From: Engraulis encrasicolus
Taxonomy: Eukaryota > Chordata > Actinopteri > Clupeiformes > Engraulidae
Direction of reading: 5' to 3'
DNA: 64,000 nucleotides
Assembly (NCBI RefSeq): GCF_034702125.1
Contig: NC_085876.1
Coordinates: 496,001 to 560,000 of the forward strand
Positions within the stretch are counted from its first letter, which is position 1; the number at the start of each line of letters is the position of its first letter. The translations under genes and the position numbers were made by a program. The notes under the pieces are model-generated. The model was not told the DNA's origin. It did not search any database and worked only from the letters and a program-made list of their open reading frames with translations. Below, piece after piece: positions 24,275 to 62,751 of this stretch.

Positions 24275-25085
24275 TTTTTTGTCACTTGCTTTGGCACATT
24301 TTTCAAATCTGTCTCGCAATTTGCAAAATATAAAATGCATCTTGGAAGAGTTTGAACAAACAGCAAAACAGCATGGACCACATAGAAAAAGCAAGTCTCT
24401 TGCTTTAAAACATTAGATCATCTCTAAAAAGCAAGTTTATGTGTCAATGAACGTGTCAGTGTCTATTTGGTTAGTCACAGTATGGACAAGATAGTCAAAT
24501 TGATTTGACATGTTGTCATTTGATTTAGTACACTTCTGGTGGTCTTTTCTGATGTTAAATGTTGTTTAGATTTGATGAGAAATGTTGTAAATTTGACTTT
24601 ATGTAACATTGATTAGATAAGACTGTACTAGATATACACTTAGATTATGACTAATTTATTGACAGGAATTCTCATTGGAAAATAAGAAAAATAGCTCTGG
24701 TTGAGCTCTGCCCTCTACCACCCCTTTTTACTTGTCTTGCTGGACATGGGGAAAAATAGAACTGTAAAGCAAAATACATTTGAAACAATACACTGACATT
24801 GTATAAAGTGTACTTACTCTACTGTAATTTTTTGTGAAATATTGTAATTTTTTGTGGAGCATAATTATACAGGGCACACAAGGCATACAGTAATATAATG
24901 CAGTACAGTGCCTATTGTTATACAGCATGCCTGTTTTCTCTATTAAATAGCATTTCCTTTAACTGCCTTAGAGAGAGTCAATATCTACCTGGGAGTAATT
25001 CAGATCATATTTATAGACAACAATCGAATGGAAATTAGATTGTGCCTTAACACGTTATGACACTTTGGTAAATCAGTTTGCATGT
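24275..25085 (+). repeat. Dispersed repeat pair, member 1
   Basis: Aligns in direct orientation with 33155-33770: CAATTTGCAAAA, GAACAAACAGCAAAA, GTGGAGCATAATTATACAGG, GACATGCCTGTT-like and CGTTATGACA words in the same order. No coding potential. Confidence 0.75.
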
Positions 25086-25444
25086 CAAGACCAAGGACCT
25101 AAATATTTTGGGGGGTGAGACAGCTTCATAGATTCAGTGATAAAGTATTTTGATTAACATTGATCACCGTTTGAGATTTTCGAATCAGATGTGAGGAATG
25201 TGCCAAGCCAATTGTGAAAAACTGTAAGTAGGCCTACATTAAAAACTGACTAATTTAAATGGAAGCAGGCCTGAAAATAAATAAATATATAAATACATAC
25301 ATGTATGCTTAAATAAAATGTGTAAAAACTCACATGTACAACAAGCCCTGAGGGCCAGTGTGAGAGTGATGAACATCTCAATTCTCAATTCCATAATTAA
25401 AATGTGCATCAAACCTGGTAGGACAGTGATTACTTGAAGAAAAG

Positions 25445-25765
25445 TTGACTCAGAATAATACTAATACTAATACTACTAAACGAAGAACGGGTCCTCAAAA
25501 CATCCAGATACGTAGATAGCAGGTCACTTTCTATCAATAAGTTTAAAATGGTCTCATATCCGGCAGTATATTCTACAGCTGGTCTACAATCCTTTCACAG
25601 CGGTGTAAGTTGATTCAGAATAATAATTTTAAAAAAGAAGAAATTGTCATCAAAACATCCAGATACGTAAAAAGCGGGTCACTTTCTATCAATACGTTTT
25701 AAATGGTCTCATATCCGGCAATGTATTCTATAGCTAGTCTACAATATCCTTTTACTGCGGAGAAG
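25445..25765 (+). repeat. Diverged tandem duplication, about 174-bp unit
   Basis: CAAAACATCCAGATACGTA, GGTCACTTTCTATCAATA, ATGGTCTCATATCCGGCA and GTCTACAAT occur in the same order in both copies. Confidence 0.88.
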
Positions 25766-26276
25766 CTCTCTCTCAACCTCTATGTAAACAGCTTTGTCCT
25801 CTGACCCACTCACACATGTCTGTTAGGCTAAAAAAGGTGACCCTAGAAGGAATGGACATGACGAGTTGAGTGGCGGATGGTGGGGTAATCTGACCCTGTG
25901 TTTCAGATGGCGCACTTGAGCACTTCGGCCACTATGTTTCAGAGGGTAGGGCGCTCTCGCTGAATTTTTTGGTTAATTCAGTGCACTGAAAGAGCCCGGA
26001 CGAGGCCCTAACAATGGTGAAAAATGCAGTGCTTGAACGATGGACACTGCATGCTCTAAATCAGGGGTCCCCAAACTTTTTTCTCTGGGGGCCACATTAT
26101 CGTTCCTGACTGTGATCAGGGGCCGGGATCAATCATGTGGGCTGTATTAGGCCACTGCCTCTTATAGCCGTAATTTCTAGCACAAAATAGTTCATCATTA
26201 CAAGTGATTTGCAAAACAAGTGAGTACTTCACATGTTTTTCAATTTGAAATACCACAGGTATTCCTTTTAATTTCT

Positions 26277-28118
26277 GGGTCATTTCATGTGAAATCAGAC
26301 ACTTTGGGACCTGACCGACACCGATTTCAATCATATTTATTGTGCCTGTTTAGTAGCAAGGTAGCACCCCAGACCTGCATTTGTGTGAATCTGACACCAA
26401 TATTAAGGGAGAAACAAACTAGGAAAGGTTTACATATGAGGGTAGGACACTATACATTCAGCATTGATTATATCAGTCTGTGTAAGTCACAAAAAGATGT
26501 CTGTGGAGTTATTTGAAAGCTCTTTTCTGGCTCTACAAACTACACAAACAGCATGGAATACAACAACCCTTAGAATATGAATTATGATAAATTGAAAAAT
26601 TAAAAATTGAATATCAAAAACACATATATTTTAAAATGGCCAGTTCCTTGTCTAAACGTAGCCTGCAATGTCATGAACAACACCTGAAATGCTGGTGTTT
26701 GGTTCTTAATTCATTTCGAAGATAATGGGACTCAAAAACATGGCATCATACAGATCACCTAGTAATAATATGGTAATACCGTAGTAATATCACATGACAG
26801 CATGACTATCGAAATATGTGAAGGTCCATGAGGATGCAAGAAATTCAGTTTCACCTCTCCAGTGCTCGGCATACATTCCTCAACACATGCTAGCTACTAG
26901 TTGACATATACAGCTACAATATAGCCTACCCTTTGATGCTTGAACATTTAAAAAAAATCCTTTACTGAGCTTATTCTTTCAACCCTGCCTTCTCTGAATA
27001 CGGAAAATGGTCTAGCTTCCACTTTGTCCATTGACAATGGGGAGAAGCTGTGTAGTTTTTGAGTACCTGGAATTGGGACCAACGAGGGTGCAGGGCCCAC
27101 AGGGAAAATGCCTGTTATGCCAGATGGCCAGTCCAGTCATGTCCCTGACACTACTGAATTACTACTTTATTACAACTCATTTCAACCTTTATGTCCCACT
27201 ATCTCTGAAATGAATAAAGAACCAAACACCCCATTTTCAGGTGTTGTTTATGACCTTACAGGCTATGTTTAGACAGGAAACCAACCATTTAGAAAAATAA
27301 GTTTTTATGATATTCAAATTTTATTTTTTCAATGTATCATAATTAATATTCTGAAGGTTATTGTATATTGTATATGTTGTGTAATTTGTAGAACCAGAAA
27401 AGAGCTTTCAAACAACACCTCAGACATCTTTTTGTGACTTAAACCGACTGATATAATCAAGGCTGAATGTATAGTGTCCTACCCTACTATGTAAACCTTT
27501 GCTAGTCTGTTTCTTCCTTTGTGACGAGGTGGCCGTGGCTATCAGCGCACCGTCACTGCATCTGAAGTCATCCGCCAGTATGCTCCACCTGTCGGGAGTG
27601 CGCAGGTACTGTTTAAAATGTTGCAAGTTTCATTGCTCGAGAGAGCCTGCTAGGAGGAGGACGTGTGTTCCATTGCTCTCTGCATAACTCAGGTGTATGA
27701 GTTTGTACCTCTGAATTTCTATTGTGAGCCTTTGGCTAGTTATAGTTTATGTTTATGCATTTTGCTTTGGCTTATCATAGCCTGTTTATTTTTCTGTTTT
27801 GTAAATATTGTATATAGCCTTTATATATTTTTCTACGTTTTATTTCTGGTTCATTTTGGTTTATTTTGTCACTGGCTCACTTTTGCACTGTGGTTTGCAT
27901 AATAAAACTCCAAAAAGACATTTTTGCCTCATGCCGTATCTGTGTGCCATCGCCTTAAGACCCCTCGACACACTACATCATAACACCCTTAATATTGGTG
28001 TCAGGTTCACACAAATGCAATTCTGGGGTGCTACCTTGCTACTAAACAGACACAGCAAGTATGATTGAAATCTGTGTCGGTCGGGTCCCAAAGTGTCTGA
28101 TTTCACATGAAATGACCC
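26277..28118. mobile_element. Fold-back element nested in the hAT-like element
   Basis: Left arm 26277-26719 is inverted in the right arm 27206-27519 plus 27986-28118. Shared words include GTGAAATCAGACACTTTG, TGCATTTGTGTGAA-like, GTCACAAAAAGATGTCTG and GAACAACACCTGAAA-like. The spacer is about 490 bp. The right arm is split by about 466 bp that the left arm lacks. Confidence 0.85.
27520..27985 (+). mobile_element. Probable solo LTR nested in the fold-back arm
   Basis: It begins TGTGACGAGG and ends CATAACA, the TG...CA form. TCCTT and CCCTT (4 of 5 alike) flank it. Inside, an AT-rich promoter-like run is followed by AATAAAA near 27900 and then a U5-like tail. Exact excision from the arm alignment supports an insertion. 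Family not identified. Confidence 0.65.
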
Positions 28119-28479
28119 TTTTAATAACCGTGTAAAAATAGCAAGGAAAGATTAGAAAAATATGGTGATTGACAGTTTATAGTGATACAATAGAAATGGC
28201 AGGCCTGTTTATATTACAGTAAGATGAGAAACTATCAAGACAAGAAACTTCTGGTGATTCACACTAGGTTAGTGAAAATGAGACTGCAGGAAGGCCTTTT
28301 GATAAACAAAATGAAATATTTAAAATATATAGGCCTATTTTATCATTATTTTTTCTGTGAGGGTTGCTTCTTTGTGCCAGTTCATATGGTGAGGTGCAGA
28401 GAGGTGGAGGGCCGGTCAAAGGGGCGTGGCGGGCCGTATCCGGCTCCCAGGCCTTAGTTTGGGGACCCCTGCTCTAAAT

Positions 28480-31100
28480 GGTCGCCATGTTGATAATGAA
28501 ACGGAAGAAACACGGCGTTCAGTTCAGTAGAAGAGGTTGGTCCACAGTCTCCTAAATCTGTAAGTAATCTTGCTGAGACACCAACCTTTTCATGCCAAGC
28601 CAAGTATTGTATGCAAAATAGCTGTCAGTTGAGATGAAGGAAATGTTAAATACTAGCATGACACACTGTCAAATGTAAACAGTAGCCAACAGATATTTTG
28701 GTGAGCTAATGCTATGCTCACCCGTCACTTGTCACTTCCAGTGAGGGCACAGTGCATAGTGCTCAGACTTTTCCACGACACTAGCACTAAAGACCCCAGT
28801 GCACTGTGAGCACTATGCACTAACCGTCAGTGCACTGACACAAGTGTGCCATCTCAGACACAGGGTGAGTCTCTCTGGTATTTACTGCTACTCTGCCACT
28901 AGGAGGCAGTCCAGTCTAAAGACAGACTGCAGCAATAACAGAAAATGCCTAATTCTATCCCAGACAATCAAGGTGTTGTTCCCAAACATGTTTTCTGATG
29001 AATGCGGGGAAACGAGGTCCTTAAGGACGTTTTTTTTAAATGTTCTCCATAGTTTTGTGTCAATAGTAGGGTAGTTTCTATAACAATGATAATGCACTAT
29101 GCACAATAAATCCATTGACTAAAGTTAATTTGTAGTTCATTTTTTAACAAAAAACAAACTGTGTAAAAAACGCCCCACTAAAAAAAAACCCCTTTCCATT
29201 AGTGCACAGCTCCTCTTCTGAAAACGGGCCCTGTTGACAGTGTCAGGCCTATGCAGTCACTTAGCCTATCCTAATTCATTTACAAATGGTACGCAGTGCT
29301 GTAGCTGATCAGAATCCATCCATAGGCCAAGAGCAATTAATGTTGGCTTACACTTAACACTAACATTATAGTAAATTCAACAAATGTCTGACCAAGCCCT
29401 TTTGTACTTCCAGAATTTATGCTACCCTATTGACAAATGTTATCAGACTAGTATTAGTTTATTACTTAATGAATAAAAGTTGGGAATGGGCAGCAGTTGC
29501 GATGAGCAGCACAGTTACCTACTCTGGCCAGCATCCTACACAGTCTACCTTTAAGGCCACAGAAAGGAAGGAAGGCAAGGTGTGTTAAAAAAATCAAAAC
29601 ATTTTTTAAAACGCCCAGCAATAAAGTTGTTTGTTTTGCTTACGCATCTTCCAAGCATTGTCTTTCTGACTTTCTTTCTTTCTTCTTTTCATTGGTGGGA
29701 CTTTCTTTCTTTCTTCTTTTAATTGGTGGGACTTTTGGCTGGCCTGCGTCTTGATTCCCCCCCCCAGCTGACTTCTTTCCACTGTAGCCTACTGCAGGGT
29801 AGATTTGAACTCGGAGTCCTAATCATACTGGGTATCCTAAATGCACTTAACATAATTGTAAAATAGGTGTACGAGAATTCATATCACATTGTTTTGTCAC
29901 CACCTACTCTCAAACTCGTGTCTAATGTCTATTCTATGAAACCTTCAATAGCCACTGAGAATGAATGCAGCCATTGAAAGTGGATCGATCAACCAATCAA
30001 TCAATCAAAATGACTTATATAGCACATTATCATGCATAATTGTCATTTCATGTGCTAAAGAGTAGAGAGAGAGAAAAGAGAAGAAAAAGAAACAATATTG
30101 TGTTACGTATAGATATAGTAGAAAATCTACCAAATCTATCACCAAAGGCAGATGAGAATAAAGCCGTTACATTTCCTTTTAAAACAAGATACTGTTGGGG
30201 ACGTTCTAATTTGGACAGGAAGTTGGTTCCAGCATTTTATAGCATAATGACTTTTCACCCTGTCTAGTCTTGACCCTAGGCACAACCAGTAGAGGAGATT
30301 CCGAAGACCTAAGACATCTATTACATATTACTATTACATAGAATATTTACATTTACAAGCCATTTAGTGACTTTTAAACTATCAGAACAGTTTTAAACCC
30401 AATTCTAAATCTCACTGGTAGCCAGTGCAATGACCTCAGTAGAATACCATAAAAATACCTAGAAAATTCTATTTGAGTCTTCAGTGGTGCCTGGACAAGA
30501 ATGGATGTCAGTTTGAGAACAGTTTGAAACAAAGCATTGAAGTGTTTCTTCTTTGTTGTGAATTCTATTACACCTTTTCTAAATTTGAATAGACACCTTA
30601 CAATGATGTTAAGTGTGCACTTTTTTGGGGGATTTTTGAGATTAAATTCTTTAGATTAGATTTGATTCTTTATTGTCCCATAGGAATATTTGCTTTCACA
30701 TCAGACATCATCAGGTTCGGCATTAGTTAGAATAGATCTTTGTGGTGCACATCTCATGTAGACACCATTTACACACATACAGTGGAAACATCCTCAGACA
30801 TCCATATACACAAAAGTTTGTTCAGTGCAATTATAGCTGAGAGAACAAAACTTTTCTTGAAATGCTTTTGTCCAGGCCAGGGCCCTGTACCGAGATGGGA
30901 GAAAGGTCCTCTAAAGCATGAGGGGGTGCTAGGGGGGCGCAGCAGCTTGGCAGACGAGGTATAACAAAAACAAAATAAATACTGTACACTGTTGTAAATT
31001 AATAACATAAATAAATAAATCATGTATTCAAAGAAATACATGAACGGGCCTACATTCAATAAGGTAGGCTACACCAAAAATATTCCAATTAGTTAAGAAG
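28480..31100. other. Non-coding stretch with retroposon-like pieces
   Basis: It includes a degraded relative of the 2674 MITE family (29407-29555), TTTC runs near 29665-29720, and an interspersed repeat at about 29985-30560 (TATATAGCACATTATCATGC, later GGTAGCCAGTGCAATGACCT). A TTTATTGTCCCATAGG tail lies near 30670. No host exon is visible. Confidence 0.5.
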
Positions 31101-31111
31101 TGCATTATAAT

Positions 31112-31397
31112 CGTGGGCTCTCTCTCTGCCTGATAACTTCACTGATTGAATTCTATTATGTGCCACTTTGCTCCCTGCACGCTCTACACTCTGTCTGATT
31201 ATCTCCACCTGTTTCTACTCTGCTCCACTCTACTCTCCACTCTGCCTAATTACGTTCACCTGGCTCTGCTCTGCCCTACCCTCGTTAACCTACCAGCTGC
31301 AATGCATTCACCACTCATCATGCCCTGCATATAAAGCCCTGTTTTTCAGTCCACACTTGTCAGATCGTCTGCAAGCCTGCATCAGAATCCTGCCTGT

Positions 31398-31431
<34 letters not shown>

Positions 31432-31791
31432 GCTCTCAACTCTGACTACTGATCTTTGACCCGGACCTGCTACCTCTACTTTGATCTCCAGCCCCGGTAA
31501 ATCTGAACTGCCTTCCGTCTTACTACTACGAGCTTTGAATACCCCTGAACTGTACTTCTGCCGTGCCTCATTCCGTCCTGTTGTGAGCGTGTGTGCTCCC
31601 CCAGGTCTTCCAGCGCCGTGGCGAGTGAACTTGGACCCTCCACCACCATCTAAACAAGCCGCCACTCACCTACTGGGACACACACACAGGTTTTCGGATT
31701 CCTGGACTCATCTCCCAACCACCTTTCCCTGAAATCTAAAATTCTTGAACTTGAAATTGCGCTCTTAGGTCCTCGTCTGTCGGTGCTAACA
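31112..31791 (+). mobile_element. Probable solo LTR, TSD ATAAT
   Basis: ATAAT occurs at 31107-31111 and 31792-31796. The unit ends GTCGGTGCTAACA, has CATATAAAG (TATA-like) near 31329 and a U5-like end TTGCGCTCTTAGGTCCTCG, as in fish gypsy-type LTRs. The left tip reads CG rather than TG. It contains a CCTG run at about 31389-31428. No internal retroelement genes follow. Confidence 0.6.
31389..31428 (+). repeat. (CCTG)n tetranucleotide
   Basis: About nine CCTG/GCCT units within the probable LTR. Confidence 0.9.
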
Positions 31792-31796
31792 ATAAT

Positions 31797-32560
31797 ATAT
31801 TGCTTCTCTGAACATTACCACTAACCGTTATTTTTTTTTATATTTCCCAGTGGGGCACTGACTCACAGACCTATAGTATATGGTTGTGAAAGCAGGTACA
31901 CAGAACAAAATAGTGTGGCGCAATAGTGTGGACCTTGGCTGGAATCTAGCGGTATGTGGGGGGGCCTTCTCATGGTAAAGTCTGGGAACCCCTGGCCTAC
32001 AGAGATGAATACAAATGGGGTGCCATGGCTAATCTATGAGGTTGCAGCAGAAAACGCTCAGGAGACACACCCAGTATAGCTGTGTGATACATTTTAATCA
32101 CTGTATGGCAATGTAATTTCAAATGGTTCAATCACAATCTCAACCTTTAAGTGTCTAATCTTTGACACAATGGCGACATTTGCTGAATGAATGAATTAAC
32201 ACAAGAGCTTATGCAACAGTTTTTGCTCTAAGGTCCACAGGACTGTTATCTCAGCACAAGGGAAAAAAACAACAACAACCATTCCAAACCTCTCAAGCCC
32301 ACTCCTGGAAACTGTGGGCATGGTTGCTAGGCAACAACTTCTCCGCCCACCTTTGAGGGTCTGCTTCCCCTTCCTCACTTGTCCGCTAAATGTCGCTGTA
32401 GTCGTGTCTCACTCCAGGAACTGTCATCATTTGTTTTTTTCAGTGAGCCTGCAGAGGCAAGAGAAATGACTCACTCCTCTCCTCCTCCGCATACTCTCAC
32501 ATTCTGACTCTTATTCCCTTTTCTCCTCCTCCGACCCTTCAGTGACACACTCATAAGATC
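31797..32560. other. No feature recognised
   Basis: Non-coding sequence with a CT-rich patch at about 32470-32530. Confidence 0.6.
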
Positions 32561-32561
32561 T

Positions 32562-32687
32562 GGGGTGCATTTCTCGAAACCATAGTTGCTAACAGTAGCT
32601 ACTTTGTTGTTTGCAATGCAATTTCCCATGGGCAACTACCCAAGTTTCTAACTGGCTAGCAACTGCGCTTTCGAGAAATGCAACCCC
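32562..32687. mobile_element. MITE, GCATTTCTCGAAA family, copy A
   Basis: Ends GGGGTGCATTTCTCGAAAC and TTTCGAGAAATGCAACCCC are inverted repeats of about 18 bp. The 126-bp body matches the copy at 44577-44696. Confidence 0.8.
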
Positions 32688-32718
32688 GGAGATGCCTGGA
32701 ACTACAGTCAATGAAAGT

Positions 32719-32896
<178 letters not shown>

Positions 32897-33100
32897 GCGC
32901 TCATCACTGATTTGGGGGGAGTTATGAAGAGCAAACATAGAATCAAACAGCAAAGCAACCAAATTTGGCTTATTAGCAAAACATGTTCCAGTGAAAGTTG
33001 CATTTAACAGAAAGACATTGGACACAATGCAAACATTTGTAAACAAAGTTATTTACTGATACATTTGATGGTATAGATACACAACAATGTAAAGCCACGA

Positions 33101-34258
33101 TTAAAGCAACACTCCACCATTTGAGGATATATGGACATTTTACACCTCCCCTCGAGTTCGTTTTTCCCTTTGGTCAATTTCTCGAATCTCTCTAGCAATT
33201 TGCAAAAGATCAAGTAATTTCTCAAAACCGTTAGAACAAACAGCAAAAGTGAGTGGATTACCTGCTAAAGGCAGTCCCTTGCTCAAAATGTCACAAAACA
33301 AGTTTTTGTGTCAATTAATGTGCCAGTGCCATCAGCGTGTTTATTCATTGTGTTATGGATAAGCTAATCAAATTGAGCAGTAATATTGGTAAATAAATTG
33401 TGCACTTCAGAGGGTTTTTCTGATGTCAAATGTGGTTTAGGTTTCATGACAACTAACCTCTTTTGTTTGAGTGGAGAAAAAATAGAATTGTAAAGCAAAA
33501 TAAATGTGCGAAAATGCAATTTTGCAATTTTTGTGTGGAGCATAATTATACAGGGCACACTAGGTGCAATGTAGAACAGTGCCCACTATATGACATGCCT
33601 GTTCAGTCAATGTTAAAAAATATATATTATTTTCTTTCACTGCCTTTCATTAGGAAAAAGTCAAGATTTACCAGAGAGCAATTTACCAATTCAGATCGCA
33701 TTTACAGACAAAAATCTAAAGGAAATTAGATAGTGCTTAACGTGTTATGACAGCATGGTAAATAATTTTACATGCTAAGACGTATACAATGAGCTAGGGC
33801 CAAAATGTTATTGGTGTGGGGGCGGGTTTGACTGAGTTTTTGACATGCATAAAGTGACACGATGCTGAGACAATTGAAGAATGTTTGAGCCATTCTCCGA
33901 GTGTGGTGGTGTTGATCCTAGTTCCAAGCTAGCATCATCATTGAACCGGATTGAACCTGCTGGACACTAGGTGCTGTTCACTAGGTGCTGTTTCAGTGAT
34001 CCATGCCATCTATATTCTCCCGTTCAATGGGCATACCAAGACACTTCCATGACACTTCCAAGGTGCTTTGAGCTACACCTGGCTAGGAACAGTCACAGCG
34101 CAGGCAAGAGATTGGTACGAAATTAGCTGCGACTACTGTACAAATCAGAGAATGGCTGGATAAATCGGAGAAGGTTATAATGTTAACTTGAGGTTATTTG
34201 GAAAATTTGAGGGTATGTGGAAGCATATTTCCAAAAAATGGTGGAGTGTTTCTTTAAA
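33101..34258. mobile_element. Non-autonomous element with TTAAAG-CAACACTCCACC ends
   Basis: TTAAAGCAACACTCCACCAT and its complement near 34238-34258 (one mismatch) bound 1.16 kb. The TTAA at each end would fit piggyBac-type target use. It contains the second member of the dispersed repeat found at 24275-25085. Confidence 0.7.
33155..33770 (+). repeat. Dispersed repeat pair, member 2
   Basis: Direct-orientation match to 24275-25085, lying inside the element 33101-34258. Confidence 0.75.
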
Positions 34259-34386
34259 CACATACCTCATTGTGGTGGACACTATGTGGAATATAATAAA
34301 TAGATGAACACAACATCTATACACAGATACACATTGCCCAAAGCCATAGAAATGCTATATTGATACATGACATGATATTTTTTCCA

Positions 34387-34849
34387 TTTATTTACATTTG
34401 ACATGGACCATTAATTCTCTTTTTGACTTCATAAAATGCATCTACGTAACACAAGCCAACTATTGAGATGTGAGATAGTATGTACAGTCTCCTAAACAAG
34501 AAACTTCAAAAGGCACAATTGTCTATACAACATGTACAAAAAAAAAAGAAAACGAAAACTGTCCAGAATCAAAATGAAAGTAAAAATAAAAAAAATGATT
34601 GGTCATCATCATACAAGATTGCACATAGAATATCAATGTCAGAAAATGTGCTTTTTTTACAGGTGGCCTGCAGAGCTCACAGACTTCCTTAAGTGTTTTC
34701 AGTTTACAAAGTGACGAAGTATCACAAATTATTGGAGTAACAGAGTGAGAAAGCCAGAGAGACTTAAGAAATAGAGAGGAGTTACAAAAGAGAGACAAAA
34801 AGAATGAGAAGAGAGGGAGAGAGAGAGAGAAACATCTCAATTAAAACAT
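34387..34849 (-). other. hivep1: putative hivep1 3' UTR and poly(A) signal
   Basis: Directly after the stop codon lies AT-rich sequence with purine- and pyrimidine-rich runs. On the minus strand an AATAAA hexamer reads at 34392-34387, about 460 nt past the stop, and it is the candidate cleavage signal. A longer UTR using a downstream signal is possible. Only transcript data would decide. Confidence 0.4.
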
Positions 34850-61144
<26,295 letters not shown>

Positions 61145-61610
61145 CTGTTTCAGAAGAAAAGTAATACAAAAAACACGATAAATTAAACCAAATCTGTGGA
61201 AAAGGAGATTTGCTTTAGATTGAATAGTCAGACTGACATTACAATACATGAATGTGCACTTAAGTCAGATATTGTCACACATCACTTGTCTTTCTCCAAA
61301 CCATAAACAGATAAAACACTGTCTGTAGGAGAGATCACATTGTTGCAGTTAAAAAGTGAATGACACTTATTTTTTTGTCTTCAGCCACCCTACAATTTTT
61401 TTTGTCTTATTTAGAACTTCAATTGCAACATATTTAGCCTGGGCCTACCCATGCTACCTGTGATCCTGCACTAAGTTTTGCTTCTCACAGTGGTCTGGCC
61501 AAGCACACTATCTAGAACAGTTCAGATTCTATCAGGATAGGGGAGGGGATCAATGAATTTTGAGCATTTCCAGCAGCTTGATGGGGCGTATTTAATTTGA
61601 TGAGTTCCAA

Positions 61611-62395
61611 CACAAATATGTGATCAGAATTTTGGCAAACTTTTCAGTTTAGAAGTGGGGTGCGCACAACCACAAGTAGTAATCCAGGTGCCAGACAAAA
61701 TGTAGTAGCTAGTGTGATGAAGCGGTCTGCACACTGTGTATTAACTCGAAAAATACTTTATTTTATTTTAACATATGCCAACGTTTCGATCCAACAGAGG
61801 GATCTTCCTCAGGCAAAAGTTTTTGAGTTCTCATTATGATGTCATAAGGACTTTGTAAGATTTTTAACACAGACTTCTATGGGAGCTGTAGAGTGTTTGA
61901 GTAAAATTCTAGAAGAAGAGGGAGAAAATATTTACTCCTCAAAGGGTTAAAGCATTGACACACCAGCTCCATTAGCAGGTGAGTGAAAGAGAGGGTTGTC
62001 TGATTGATTGTAGTGTCAACCAGTAGCATATGCAGTGGCATTTCAAGAACACAAGAAATCAATCTACCGTAGTTCAGTCCTCTAAAGTAATCAGATTACG
62101 TTACTCTCTTCCTGACCCATGCTGAAAATGTCATTACTTTTTTGGAATGCGTCTTAATAACTAACAACAACTGTAGTTACATCCTTCAAAGAGGGCAGGT
62201 TATTAGAGGGACATATCTCTCCTAGTAACATAAAAACCCTTTGAGGAGTAAGGATTTTCCCCCAGTTCTTCTAGAATTTTACTCGAACACTCTACAGCTC
62301 CCATAGGAGTCTGTGTTAAAAATCTCAAAAGTCCCTATGACATCATAATGAGAACTCAAAATATTGGCAAGATTCTAATCACATATTTGTGATGG
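61611..62395. mobile_element. Long-TIR MITE interrupted by a nested insertion
   Basis: The arms are 61611-61948 and 62228-62395. The shared part runs from CACAAATATGTGAT through GAGTTCTCATTATGATGTCA, TTTAACACAGACT and CTACAGCTCCCATAG to CTCCTCAAAGGGTTAA. The left arm is split by about 178 bp that the right arm lacks. The centre of about 280 bp is unique. Confidence 0.85.
61640..61817. mobile_element. Insertion nested in the MITE left arm
   Basis: A segment absent from the matching right arm, bounded on both sides by GGCAAA (61634-61639 and 61812-61817), a likely 6-bp target duplication. It contains GCCAACGTTTCGATCCAAC and GGGATCTTCCTCAGG, motifs that look like a common fish interspersed repeat. 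The class is uncertain. Confidence 0.6.
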
Positions 62396-62429
62396 TACTC
62401 CTCAAAGGGTTAATAATGTGGCTATAGAG

Positions 62430-62743
62430 CAGTGGTTCTTAACCTTTTTTTTTTCTTAACGCACCCCCTTACCTGTGCCCAACTCGAGCTTCTACAAGTA
62501 TATACACACGAAAAAAATATTTTAGTGATTAATTACAATGATTCTTGCTTGAGACATTAATCAATCCCTTATGCCTTTACATGGGGACCAAAACATGTTT
62601 TAATTTGGTTTTGATTTGGCCTAATTATAATCTTTGCTTGCAGAATTTTGGTCACAGCCTCAACACAAACAAAATTCCACGCACCCCCTGAAATCTCTGG
62701 CGCACCCCCAGGGGGTGCCCGCACCCCAGGTTAAGAACCACTG
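62430..62743. mobile_element. hAT-like MITE, TSD CTATAGAG
   Basis: Begins CAGTGGTTCTTAACC and ends GGTTAAGAACCACTG, a perfect 15-bp inverted repeat, with exact 8-bp duplications CTATAGAG on both sides (62422-62429 and 62744-62751). 314 bp, non-coding, upstream of the hivep1 giant exon. Confidence 0.93.
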
Positions 62744-62751
62744 CTATAGAG

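Larger units (their letters stand above)
26062..28471. mobile_element. hAT-like element, 2.4 kb, TSD CTCTAAAT, hosting nested insertions
   Basis: Ends CAGGGGTCCCCAAACT and TTTGGGGACCCCTG are inverted. Exact CTCTAAAT duplications occur at 26054-26061 and 28472-28479. No transposase is present. Most of the interior is a separate fold-back element, itself interrupted. Confidence 0.9.

Noticed and set aside
25445..25765. CRISPR-like array
   Set aside because: Only two long diverged copies, with no short repeat-spacer pattern, in a eukaryotic genome.
61145..61169. In-frame ATG at 61169 as the hivep1 start
   Set aside because: It precedes a good polypyrimidine tract and AG acceptor, and the following residues match the interior, not the start, of HIVEP1.
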